From Chryseobacterium sp. UBA6632 (lineage in GTDB: Bacteria; Bacteroidota; Bacteroidia; Flavobacteriales; Weeksellaceae), in assembly GCA_002455915.1 (NCBI GenBank), contig DKLU01000143.1, positions 1 to 12,672 on the forward strand: DNA of 12,672 bases. Direction: 5' to 3'. Positions within the stretch are counted from its first letter, which is position 1; each line of letters starts with the position of its first letter. Made by a program: the position numbers and the translations under genes. Positions 1 to 7,079 of this stretch are shown in pieces. Under the pieces are notes generated by a model that made no database searches, was not told the DNA's origin, and saw only the letters and a list, made by a program, of their open reading frames with translations.

Positions 1-344
1 CCAAAAGCATCAATATTATTAAGCCCAAGCAAGTTTATTTAAAGATTTTGATTTTCGAAAGCAATGAAAAAGCTTTTCTCGAACTTTGCTCTCCGAATAA
101 GCAGATAAAGTTGATTGATCAGGATATTAAAAAGTCTCATGTACAATATGATACAAAAGAAATAGAACTGGATTCTGAAATAAAAAACGGAATAATTACG
201 TTAACCAATCCGCTGGATAAGAAGAAAATAACATTAAAAATCAACAGATCCGGCGAATATATTAAACTCACAGACATGAAAACAAAAGAAGTTTATATTG
301 CTGAAGAAAAACAGAAAAATCTTCCGGCAAAAGCAATAAAGTAA
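1..344 (+). CDS. 3' end of an unrecognised gene (partial)
   Basis: The frame ending in the TAA at 342-344 is open right back to the window edge. It contains no ATG before a methionine far into the protein; the only early candidate start is a TTG at 48. The simplest reading is that the start lies upstream of the window and this is the last ~113 residues of a larger protein. The visible part is lysine-rich and hydrophilic. It has alternating polar and hydrophobic stretches (for example IKNGIITLTNP and KKITLKINRSGEYIKLTD) that suggest beta-strands, and a charged tail. No signal peptide or membrane segment is visible in the part present. I do not recognise the family and assign no function. It is convergent with the GT9 gene and shares a terminator hairpin with it. 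If TTG at 48 were the true start, it would be a 98-aa protein. Confidence 0.6.
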   Translation, partial: KSINIIKPKQVYLKILIFESNEKAFLELCSPNKQIKLIDQDIKKSHVQYDTKEIELDSEIKNGIITLTNPLDKKKITLKINRSGEYIKLTDMKTKEVYIAEEKQKNLPAKAIK

Positions 345-370
345 AACCTTTCACAATTGAAAGGTTTTTT
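343..370. terminator. Bidirectional terminator hairpin between convergent genes
   Basis: An 11-bp perfect stem pairs 343-353 with 358-368 around a 4-base loop (354-357). A T-run follows on the + strand, and the complementary A-run serves the other strand. It overlaps the TAA of the upstream gene and lies just before the 3' end of the GT9 gene, so it probably stops transcription from both sides. Confidence 0.8.
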
Positions 371-372
371 AT

Positions 373-1338
373 TTAAATTTTATCGATAATCTTTTGAATA
401 TTAAGCTCTTCAAGACAGGCCCAATCATCACGATAGCATTCCTTATCTCCAAAAACAGAACAGGGTCTGCATGTAAGATCTTTCACCTGAACGACGTCAT
501 TATCACTTTGTCCAAATCCTAAAAACCCGGCAAAAGGATGTGTTGCACCCCAAACGGAAACACATCGGGTTCCCACAAGACTCGCCAAGTGCATATTCGC
601 AGAATCCATAGAAATCATCACTTCCAATTCAGAAATTGTCTGAAGTTCTTCTTTCAGGCTTAATTTTCCCGCTAAACTTTTTGTATTTGGGATCATATTT
701 TCCCATTGTTCAAGGGTTTCTTTTTCAGCTTTTCCTCCGCCAAAGAAATAAATAGTATGCTTTTGAGCCAAATTTTTTACCAGTTCAAAAGACTTTTCCA
801 AAGGCAGCATTTTTCCTTTATGTTGGGCAAAAGGAGCAAAGCCAATTCCTGATTTTTCAACAGATTTTGGTCTTAATTGATGAGAAAGCTCAACTTTATA
901 GCCCATTTCGCGAAAAACATCGGCATAACGTTCAACTGTTTTTTTTAACTGAACTTTATCCAGATTCCAAACATCAGTAAGTTTTTCTTTTTCTTCCTTT
1001 CCTTTATTGATTTTAAAAACCTTTAATCCTTTTCTTCTGTAAATTTTATCTAAAATTTTGGTTCGAATCACATCATGAAGATTAGCGATAAGATCGGGAT
1101 TAAATTCTTTAATTAATTCATTAGACAATCTTCTTAATCCAAAGAAACCTTTATAATCATCAAGGTTGATTCCTTTGAATATAACATTCGGAATATCAGC
1201 GAATAAATCCTCAAAATTACTTCGGGAAACCATAATAATTTCTACGTCCGGATTTTGTTCTAAAAATTCACGAAATACAGGCGCCGTCATGGCAACATCG
1301 CCAAAAGCGGAAAATCGATATGCTAAAATTCTGGTCAC
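373..1338 (-). CDS. Glycosyltransferase family 9 (heptosyltransferase-like)
   Basis: The 321-aa protein resembles ADP-heptose:LPS heptosyltransferases (WaaC/WaaF/RfaF, GT-B fold, GT9), which add sugars to the lipopolysaccharide core at the inner face of the cytoplasmic membrane. The N-terminus has the family signature FSAFGDVAMTAP at residues 9-20; its Asp14 corresponds to the acceptor-site aspartate of WaaC. The C-terminal nucleotide-sugar half has SMDSANMHLAS at 243-253 followed by SVWGATHPF at 261-269. The tail carries four cysteines (290, 293, 301, 308), as is common in this family. No signal peptide or membrane segment is visible. The length is normal. The gene starts 2 bases after the sufE stop, so the two are probably co-transcribed. 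The family assignment is firm. The exact sugar and acceptor cannot be read from sequence, and many Bacteroidota GT9 proteins have no tested substrate. Confidence 0.88.
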   Translation of the reverse strand: MTRILAYRFSAFGDVAMTAPVFREFLEQNPDVEIIMVSRSNFEDLFADIPNVIFKGINLDDYKGFFGLRRLSNELIKEFNPDLIANLHDVIRTKILDKIYRRKGLKVFKINKGKEEKEKLTDVWNLDKVQLKKTVERYADVFREMGYKVELSHQLRPKSVEKSGIGFAPFAQHKGKMLPLEKSFELVKNLAQKHTIYFFGGGKAEKETLEQWENMIPNTKSLAGKLSLKEELQTISELEVMISMDSANMHLASLVGTRCVSVWGATHPFAGFLGFGQSDNDVVQVKDLTCRPCSVFGDKECYRDDWACLEELNIQKIIDKI

Positions 1339-1340
1339 GA

Positions 1341-1760
1341 CTAAGACTTCAGCTGATAAGCAACTGCGTAAAATTTAATTTGCTTGGTCATCGCCATCAA
1401 ACCGTTGGCTCTGGAAGGAGAAAGAAACTCCTGCAATCCGATTTCGGCAATAAATTCGAAATCAGAATCTAAAATTTCCTGAGTAGAATGCCCGCTGTAA
1501 ATGCTTACCAGAAGAGAAACAATTCCCTTTGGCAATATACCGTCAGAATCTGCATCAAAAAATAATTTTCCATCTTTAAATTCAGCATCAATCCAAACTT
1601 TACTTTGGCATCCCTTGATCAGATTTTCGTCTGTTTTTTTATCTTCCGAAAGGCCTTTCAGCTCTTTTCCAAGGTCGATAATATATTCATATTTCTGCTC
1701 CCAATCGTCAAGAAATGCAAATTCGTCGATAATTTCCTGCTGTTTTTCTTTAATGGTCAT
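1341..1760 (-). CDS. sufE: SufE family Fe-S cluster assembly protein
   Basis: SufE accepts persulfide sulfur from the cysteine desulfurase SufS and passes it to the SufBCD scaffold for Fe-S cluster assembly in the cytoplasm. The 139-aa protein matches the family in length and shape. The active cysteine lies in LIKGCQSKVW at residue 51, the same number as in E. coli SufE. The C-terminal FLSPSRANGLMAM motif (residues 111-123) is also typical. I chose the ATG at 1760. A TTG-initiated form 7 codons longer (1781) is possible on paper, but that TTG falls inside a perfect -7 promoter box (TATCTTTG, 1786-1779), so it should not be translated. No sufS or sufBCD lies within the window. The GT9 gene follows after 2 bases. 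The only odd feature is the pairing with a glycosyltransferase. Confidence 0.92.
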   Translation of the reverse strand: MTIKEKQQEIIDEFAFLDDWEQKYEYIIDLGKELKGLSEDKKTDENLIKGCQSKVWIDAEFKDGKLFFDADSDGILPKGIVSLLVSIYSGHSTQEILDSDFEFIAEIGLQEFLSPSRANGLMAMTKQIKFYAVAYQLKS

Positions 1761-1778
1761 TTCTATACTTTCTTTGTG

Positions 1779-1786
1779 CAAAGATA
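1779..1786 (-). promoter_or_regulatory. -7 box (TAnnTTTG) for sufE-GT9
   Basis: Read on the minus strand, the bases are TATCTTTG, an exact match to the Bacteroidota sigma-ABfr -7 consensus TAnnTTTG. It lies 18 bases upstream of the sufE ATG at 1760, giving a very short leader. I see no clear -33 TTG at the usual spacing. Confidence 0.55.
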
Positions 1787-1840
1787 CTAAATTAGAAATT
1801 TTTCTATTTTAAGAATGATTTTAAATAATTTATGTTTTAT

Positions 1841-2516
1841 TTACCTTATCGTTACTGTTTTCCAGTACGTTTTACCATCTTCAAAATTGCAGATCTCAAA
1901 CTGATTCTTTTTTACTTTTCGTACTAAATCGCTGAATTTTACTTTATCCGGATCCTGAGTATTAATATCGAACGTAGAACTTGCAATTGCATCCCAAAAG
2001 TTCTGTTTTAAACTAAATATTCTCAATGATTTATATCTACTTACACAACTTGAATAATAAATAATAAATACCAATTTCATTGATTCCATCTTCGTCAATA
2101 TCTTTGATAACAAATAAATTATGTGGATTACAGCAATAAGAATCTGTTAAAAGTCGAGGGATAGACTTGTCATAAAAAACATAAGACTCTCCATCATCAC
2201 AATAATTAAATGAAGGAACAACAAAAACAGTATCTTGCTGAGCATTATTTCTGATATTCTTAATGATTTTTATTCCCTTAAAATTATCTTTCAGCTGCTT
2301 ATTTGTATAATTTTGATTTCCACACTTTTCAGATTGATACTTTTCTAAATAATCTTCTAAAATATCATTATTTGTCATCAATAAACTATCTGAAAAATAT
2401 TTTATTGAAGATTGAATTTCCGAAACATTATTTTGAGCATCAACCTTTGTTTTATTAGAACAAGATAAAATGATCAAAAGAATAAAAAGCAGAATTGAAT
2501 GATTAAGATTATTCAT
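1841..2516 (-). pseudogene. Lipoprotein gene disrupted by a 7-bp tandem duplication (frameshift)
   Basis: Two overlapping frames together encode one protein. The first (ATG at 2516) begins with a lipoprotein signal, a hydrophobic stretch then IILSC with the lipidated cysteine at residue 19. It runs to DEDGINEIGIYY and then shifts into a premature stop after 159 aa. The second frame continues naturally as SSCVSRYKSLRIFSLKQ and ends at 1841. The junction holds two tandem copies of a 7-mer (2056-2062 and 2063-2069; AATAAAT on the plus strand). Removing one copy restores a single frame of 222 aa. The DEDGINEIG stretch resembles the Asp-rich calcium-binding-type loops of FG-GAP/VCBS-like proteins, but I do not assign a function. 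The gene begins 6 bases after the GT4 gene, so it is the last gene of that operon. It could be a real pseudogene, a slippage-switched gene or a sequencing error. Confidence 0.75.
2053..2069 (-). repeat. 7-bp tandem repeat causing the frameshift
   Basis: The period is 7 and there are about 2.4 copies (AATAAAT on the plus strand, ATTTATT on the coding strand). The extra copy puts the 3' third of the lipoprotein gene out of frame. Loss of one copy restores the frame as Ile-Tyr-Tyr-Ser-Ser. A short direct repeat of this kind is a plausible site of replication slippage. Confidence 0.8.
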
Positions 2517-2522
2517 CTTTGT

Positions 2523-3626
2523 TTAGATTGATGTTGACGCTCGTTCAAAAACCTCAAGCAACTTCACTTCTTCATTTTCCCAACAAAGTTTATTAGCCGC
2601 TTTTTCAAGTTCAGGCAGATAGTTTCTTCGTTCTTTATCTAAAACTTTCTTTATTGCTTCTGCTATATTTTCAGGTTGATGATCTTTTATCACTTCGCCA
2701 ACATCAAATTGGTCTTTAATATTCTGCAATTCAGTAAGATTTGACAAAATCAACGGCACTCTGGACTGAATACAATCTAAAACTTTATTTGGCAAAGAAT
2801 AAAAATAGCTTTCTCCCCCGTTCTCTTCAATGCTCATACCGCAATCGGCTGAAGAGGTAATTTCGCGTAAATTTTCAGGTTTAAATTTTCCTATAAACTG
2901 AACTTTATCCTGAAGGTTTTCCTGAATAACTAATTCCTGATATTCTTCTTTTTTAGGCCCAAATCCAGCAATTTTAAATATTACATTATCTAAATGATGC
3001 ATCGCCAAAATAGCCTTATCAATTCCTCGAAAAGGATTGATTGCTCCCTGATATAAAAGAATTTTCGGATTGTTATCGCGAATTTCATCTTTGAATTCAA
3101 ATCTGCGAGGCGCATTCTGAACCACAATTGGATCTACATGATACTTTTTTTTGAACCATTTTGCATAGCTTCCACTGGCCGTAATCATGAATTTCATGTC
3201 AGGAATGAGCTTTTTTTCCAGGTAACGCCACAATTTTTGTGACATTTTGCCCTGAATCGCAGGCATTTCCGAAAAAATTTCGTGACTGTCGAAAACTAAC
3301 GGAATATTCAGCTTTTTAGCAATCAAATAATTGGGAAGTAAAGCATCAATATCATTGGCATGAAGAATCGTGTTTTTATTTGCTTTTTTCTTTAATTCGT
3401 GGTATAATTTCCAGTTGAATTCGAAATAAGCAGTTTTTAAACTTTTGGAAATTAATTTAATTCTGGAAAAAGAATACGGTCGCGACATTTCTTCAGCGCC
3501 ATTCCAGTCATTTCCTATCAAATCAATCTCGTAGCCGTTTTCATGTAAAGTTCTGCAAACCTTCTCTATACGCTGATCTGTGTATAAATTGCTGAAAGCA
3601 GAGGTTATAATTTTTTTTCTTTGCAT
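2523..3626 (-). CDS. Glycosyltransferase family 4 protein
   Basis: The 367-aa protein has the layout of a GT-B, GT4-type retaining glycosyltransferase. The N-terminal acceptor half has ILHANDIDALLPNYLIAKK at 87-105 and VFDSHEIFSE at 111-120. The C-terminal nucleotide-sugar half begins near KILLYQGAINPFRGIDKAI (188-206). It continues with FKIAGFGP (217-224), VQFIGKF (242-248), and SLPNKVLDCIQSRVPLILSN (277-296), which occupies the donor-site position. Such enzymes build cell-surface polysaccharide, lipopolysaccharide or glycolipids at the cytoplasmic face of the membrane. No signal or membrane segment is visible. Its ATG overlaps the stop of the upstream small membrane protein (TAATG), so translation of the two is probably coupled. 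The broken lipoprotein gene follows after 6 bases. The donor and acceptor cannot be inferred. Confidence 0.88.
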   Translation of the reverse strand: MQRKKIITSAFSNLYTDQRIEKVCRTLHENGYEIDLIGNDWNGAEEMSRPYSFSRIKLISKSLKTAYFEFNWKLYHELKKKANKNTILHANDIDALLPNYLIAKKLNIPLVFDSHEIFSEMPAIQGKMSQKLWRYLEKKLIPDMKFMITASGSYAKWFKKKYHVDPIVVQNAPRRFEFKDEIRDNNPKILLYQGAINPFRGIDKAILAMHHLDNVIFKIAGFGPKKEEYQELVIQENLQDKVQFIGKFKPENLREITSSADCGMSIEENGGESYFYSLPNKVLDCIQSRVPLILSNLTELQNIKDQFDVGEVIKDHQPENIAEAIKKVLDKERRNYLPELEKAANKLCWENEEVKLLEVFERASTSI

Positions 3627-3850
3627 TATTTCTTTTTAGCCAACAAAAGGTGGTAAATCTGAATAAAGCAAATTAATCCGTTCGGAATAATGATCGGCCA
3701 AAGCATTCCGCTGAAAATACCATATATGACAAAACAGATACAACCCACCATATTCACAATCCTGATTTTTCTGATATCTTTCAATATGAAACTCAGTACA
3801 ATGAAAAGTGAAGCGGAATATCCGACATAGGTAGCAATTTCGGGATTCAT
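3626..3850 (-). CDS. Small three-helix membrane protein (YgjV/SemiSWEET-like)
   Basis: The 74-aa protein is almost entirely hydrophobic. It has three probable transmembrane helices, roughly at residues 5-23, 31-48 and 51-70, separated by the short basic loop KDIRKIRI and ended by a KKK tail. Three short helices with a Pro-Asn pair in the third (IIPNGLICF) resemble the triple-helix half-transporter layout of SemiSWEET/PQ-loop and YgjV-like inner-membrane proteins. I base this on shape, not on a secure family match. It is the first gene of a three-gene minus-strand unit. Its TAA overlaps the ATG of the GT4 gene by one base. The tight coupling suggests that protein ratio or co-assembly with the glycosyltransferase matters, but a transport role is only an inference. 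Confidence 0.72.
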   Translation of the reverse strand: MNPEIATYVGYSASLFIVLSFILKDIRKIRIVNMVGCICFVIYGIFSGMLWPIIIPNGLICFIQIYHLLLAKKK

Positions 3851-3870
3851 GAGAAATTTTTAAAAGACAA

Positions 3871-3878
3871 CAAACTTA
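3871..3878 (-). promoter_or_regulatory. -7 box (TAnnTTTG) for the membrane protein-GT4-lipoprotein unit
   Basis: The minus-strand bases are TAAGTTTG, a perfect TAnnTTTG match, 20 bases upstream of the ATG at 3850. It lies in the 152-base spacer that separates this unit from the divergent clpC. I do not see a good -33 TTG at standard spacing. Confidence 0.5.
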
Positions 3879-4002
3879 ATCATTTTCAATAAGATAATAA
3901 AATTTTTTCTGCCATAAAGTCATTTATTGATTTTTGGTAAAATATTTGTAATTTAGATAATGAATAAATGGCAATGTTGCTTTTATTCTAATGAGATATA
4001 TT

Positions 4003-6540
4003 ATGGATTATAAGTTTTCACAAGGTTTGAGCCAAGTGTTCAAACAAAGCAAGAGCGAAGCGAAAAGGCTCAAAAGTGAATTTCTTAATACAGAACATCT
4101 ACTTTTAGGTATTATAAAAACAGAAAACTCTGCAAAAGAAATCCTTCAAAACCTTAATGCGGATTTAACACAAATCAGAAGAAAAATTGAAACTTTAAAT
4201 ACAGCAAGTCTTAGTCCTATTTCTGAGGAGGTTACCAATATTTCTTTCACAAAAATGGCAGATCATGCTATTAAACGTGCAGAGCTGGAATGCAGACAAT
4301 ATAAAAGTAATGAAATTAATACCGTTCATTTGCTTTTAGGCATTCTTTATAAATATGAGGACCCTACTTCAAATATCTTAGGAGCTTACGACATCGATTA
4401 TGAAGGAGTTTCAAGAGAATATCAGACGATGCTTAAAAATTCTGGAGAGTCGCCACAAATGAGCGCTTATGACGATGACGATGAAAGAGAGGAATTTGAG
4501 CAAATGAGAAAGCCTACAGGAAATTTAGGTTCTGCTAAAAGTAAAACACCAACTTTGGATAACTTTGGTAGAGATTTAACTTCTTTGGCAAGAGACGGGA
4601 AATTAGACCCTGTAATCGGTCGTGAAAAAGAAATTGAAAGAGTTTCGCAAATCTTATCGCGTAGAAAGAAAAACAATCCGCTTCTTATCGGGGAGCCGGG
4701 AGTTGGTAAATCTGCGATTGCAGAAGGTTTGGCATTAAGAATTCAACAGAAAAAAGTTTCCAGAGTTCTTTACGGAAAACGTGTAATCACTTTGGATTTG
4801 GCAAGTTTAGTTGCCGGAACTAAATACCGTGGTCAGTTTGAAGAAAGAATGAAGGCGATTATGACTGAGTTGGAGAAAAACAGAGATGTCATCTTATTCA
4901 TTGATGAGCTTCACACTATTGTAGGTGCTGGAAGTTCAACAGGAAGTCTAGATGCTTCGAATATGTTTAAACCGGCTTTGGCGAGAGGTGAAATTCAATG
5001 CATCGGGGCTACAACTTTGGATGAATACCGTCAGTACATCGAGAAAGATGGTGCTTTGGAAAGAAGATTCCAGAAAGTAATGGTGGAACCAACTTCTATT
5101 GACGAAACAATTCAGATTTTAAATCAAATCAAAGATAAGTATGAAGAGCACCACAATGTAATTTATACTCCTGAAGCGATTGCAGCGTGTGTCAATTTGA
5201 CATCAAGATATATTACAGACCGTTTCTTACCAGACAAAGCGATCGACGCGATGGATGAAGCCGGATCTCGTGTTTATATTAAAAACATGAAAGTTCCTAC
5301 AGAAATCATTGATTTTGAAAAGAAAATTGAAGAGATCAAGGAATTGAAGCAGAAAGCTGTAAAAGCTCAGGATTATCTTGAAGCAAGAAAACTGAAAGAT
5401 GAAGAGGAAAGACTTCAAATGGAATTGAATTCTGCTCAGGATAAATGGGACAAAGATGTGAAGGAGAAAAAAGAAACCGTTTCTGAAGAAAATGTAGCGG
5501 AGGTAGTTTCTATGATGAGTGGTGTTCCTGTAACGAAAGTTGGTAAAAACGAGCTTGATAAACTTGCCGGAATGGATAATAACCTGAACGGAAAAGTAAT
5601 TGGTCAGGAAGATGCTGTGAAAAAAGTTGTTAAGGCAATTCAAAGAAACAGAGCGGGTCTTAAAGATCCGAACCGTCCGATTGGTACATTCATTTTCTTA
5701 GGGACAACCGGGGTTGGTAAAACCGAGCTGGCTAAAGTAATGGCGAGAGAACTTTTCGAATCTGATGAATCTTTGATCAGAATCGATATGAGTGAATATA
5801 TGGAGAAATTCGCAGTTTCTAGATTGGTTGGAGCGCCTCCGGGATACGTGGGATATGAGGAAGGCGGACAATTAACGGAGGCCGTAAGAAGAAAACCATA
5901 TTCAGTTGTTCTTTTGGATGAAATTGAAAAAGCTCACCCAGATGTATTCAATATCTTATTACAGATCTTGGATGAAGGGCACGTTACAGATAGTTTAGGA
6001 AGAAAAATTGATTTTAGAAATACAATCATTATCCTTACTTCAAACATCGGTACAAGAGATCTTAAAGATTTCGGAGATGGTGTAGGATTCGGAACGAACG
6101 CGAAAAAGACCAACACAGACTCTAGAGCAAGAAGCACCATCGAGAATGCCCTTAAAAAAGCATTTTCACCAGAATTCTTAAACAGAATTGATGATATTGT
6201 GATCTTCAACTCTCTTGAAAAAGAAGATATCAAGAAAATTATTGATCTTGAATTGAATAAGCTTTACAGCAGACTTGAAAAATTAGGTTATAAAGTTGAT
6301 TTAACTGACGAAGCGAAAGATTTCATCTCTGAAAAAGGATGGGATAAAGATTTCGGAGCAAGACCATTGAAAAGAGCGATCCAGAAATATATTGAAGATT
6401 TATTGGCCGAAATGTTGGTAAACAAGCAATTAAACGAAGGAGAAACTGTAGTTCTTGATCTGAATGAAGCGAAAGATGCTTTGGCAGGAAAAACTTCAAA
6501 GCCGAAGAAATCAGCGGCTGAAAAGTCTTCTCAATCATAA
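4003..6540 (+). CDS. clpC: ClpC-type AAA+ unfoldase of the Clp protease
   Basis: This 845-aa Hsp100 ATPase unfolds substrates and threads them into ClpP in the cytoplasm. Domains in order are: a double Clp N-domain (about 1-146); an acidic linker (AYDDDDEREEFEQ, about 155-167); D1 with Walker A GEPGVGKS (230-237) and Walker B FIDE (299-302); a UVR-type coiled middle region (about 438-474), typical of ClpC rather than ClpA or ClpB; and D2 with Walker A GTTGVGKT (567-574) and Walker B LLDE (637-640). The tripeptide VGF (694-696), within GDGVGFG, is the ClpP-docking loop expected of ClpC. The C-terminus has the FGARPLKRA sensor-2 region. I chose the ATG at 4003 because MDYKFSQGLSQVF is the usual family start; an in-frame ATG 12 bases earlier (3991) is possible. 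No clpP, mcsA or mcsB is nearby. The gene is monocistronic, bounded by a divergent unit and a terminator. Confidence 0.96.
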   Translation: MDYKFSQGLSQVFKQSKSEAKRLKSEFLNTEHLLLGIIKTENSAKEILQNLNADLTQIRRKIETLNTASLSPISEEVTNISFTKMADHAIKRAELECRQYKSNEINTVHLLLGILYKYEDPTSNILGAYDIDYEGVSREYQTMLKNSGESPQMSAYDDDDEREEFEQMRKPTGNLGSAKSKTPTLDNFGRDLTSLARDGKLDPVIGREKEIERVSQILSRRKKNNPLLIGEPGVGKSAIAEGLALRIQQKKVSRVLYGKRVITLDLASLVAGTKYRGQFEERMKAIMTELEKNRDVILFIDELHTIVGAGSSTGSLDASNMFKPALARGEIQCIGATTLDEYRQYIEKDGALERRFQKVMVEPTSIDETIQILNQIKDKYEEHHNVIYTPEAIAACVNLTSRYITDRFLPDKAIDAMDEAGSRVYIKNMKVPTEIIDFEKKIEEIKELKQKAVKAQDYLEARKLKDEEERLQMELNSAQDKWDKDVKEKKETVSEENVAEVVSMMSGVPVTKVGKNELDKLAGMDNNLNGKVIGQEDAVKKVVKAIQRNRAGLKDPNRPIGTFIFLGTTGVGKTELAKVMARELFESDESLIRIDMSEYMEKFAVSRLVGAPPGYVGYEEGGQLTEAVRRKPYSVVLLDEIEKAHPDVFNILLQILDEGHVTDSLGRKIDFRNTIIILTSNIGTRDLKDFGDGVGFGTNAKKTNTDSRARSTIENALKKAFSPEFLNRIDDIVIFNSLEKEDIKKIIDLELNKLYSRLEKLGYKVDLTDEAKDFISEKGWDKDFGARPLKRAIQKYIEDLLAEMLVNKQLNEGETVVLDLNEAKDALAGKTSKPKKSAAEKSSQS

Positions 6541-6565
6541 AATAAATAGTTTAAATCATAATAAG

Positions 6566-6596
6566 AAAGCATCGGGATTTTTTCTCGGTGCTTTTT
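6566..6596 (+). terminator. clpC terminator
   Basis: An 11-bp stem pairs 6566-6576 with 6584-6594, including two G-U pairs, around a 7-base loop. The right arm ends in a T-run. It lies 26 bases after the clpC stop. Confidence 0.78.
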
Positions 6597-6657
6597 CATT
6601 TTTAGCAGATATTTAATTTATTTTTTCACGAAATAATGATTAATTAAGAAAAATAAT

Positions 6658-6665
6658 TAACTTTA
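6658..6665 (+). promoter_or_regulatory. Possible -7 box for the A1-B1 lipoprotein/secreted-protein array
   Basis: TAACTTTA matches TAnnTTTG at all but the last base and lies 23 bases upstream of the A1 ATG. No clear -33 element is visible. Because the clpC terminator lies upstream, the array should have its own promoter, and this is the best candidate I can see. Confidence 0.3.
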
Positions 6666-6688
6666 TTGAACATTAAATTAACAATATC

Positions 6689-7072
6689 ATGAAAATGAAA
6701 AAAACAGTTTTACTTTTTAGTATTTCGGTACTAAGCATTATCTCTTGTGCAAATGAGTCTACTTTAGCCACCACGGCTACTCCACAGCTTACAAAACCGG
6801 AAGCGGTTTCAAAATTCAACGCAGCTATTAAAAAAGTTGCCATGATTAAAGATCCTGCTCCTTCAATGCCAAAAACCTCAGCAGAATTAAGCGATGAGAA
6901 AAAAGACATGCTAATACCTTCAGCAAAAGAATTAATTGCTTCTACAGGAGTTTCTTCCGCAGAAATTGAAAGACAAACGAATAACGACAGAGAAAAAATC
7001 TTAAAATGGGCCGTTCAGGTGTATGGTGAGTACAACAAAAAAATGAATCAAAACTATCAATCTGCAAACTAA
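6689..7072 (+). CDS. Small lipoprotein A1 (unknown family, duplicated)
   Basis: The 127-aa protein starts with a basic, hydrophobic signal and the lipobox SIISC, giving a lipidated cysteine at residue 20 and a mature part of 108 residues. The mature part is hydrophilic and mostly helix-like, opening with PQLTKPEAVSKFNAAIKK and ending with DREKILKWAVQVYGEYNKK. There are no cysteines beyond the lipidated one and no enzyme motif that I recognise. The ATG at 6689 is preferred over the one at 6695 because it aligns with the start of the paralogue A2. The mature protein matches A2 at 103 of 108 positions. Secreted protein B1 starts 7 bases after the stop, across a spacer (GTATACC) identical to that of the A2-B2 pair. 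It is probably anchored on the periplasmic side of a membrane. Its function is unknown; being paired with a secreted partner suggests a shared role. Confidence 0.85.
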   Translation: MKMKKTVLLFSISVLSIISCANESTLATTATPQLTKPEAVSKFNAAIKKVAMIKDPAPSMPKTSAELSDEKKDMLIPSAKELIASTGVSSAEIERQTNNDREKILKWAVQVYGEYNKKMNQNYQSAN

Positions 7073-7079
7073 GTATACC

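Noticed and set aside
1166..1378. Plus-strand frame opposite the start of the GT9 gene
   Set aside because: It is antisense to the conserved N-terminal motif of the glycosyltransferase, and the product has no recognisable features.
1501..1812. Plus-strand open frames across sufE (1501-1812 and 1605-1790)
   Set aside because: They are antisense to a clear SufE with its catalytic cysteine motif, and the two frames conflict with each other.
3941..3948. AATATTTG as a clpC -7 box
   Set aside because: It lacks the first T of TAnnTTTG, has no -33 partner at a reasonable distance, and sits in very AT-rich sequence where near matches are frequent.
5227..5643. 138-codon minus-strand open frame inside clpC
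   Set aside because: It is the antisense shadow of a highly conserved gene. The translation is rich in Phe, Asn and Ile with no domain, and it has no promoter of its own.
6673..6909. Open frame on the minus strand opposite lipoprotein A1, with a similar one opposite A2 (7684-8010)
   Set aside because: Their similarity follows automatically from the duplication of A. The A strand has a signal peptide, lipobox and strongly silent-biased changes, which marks it as the coding strand.
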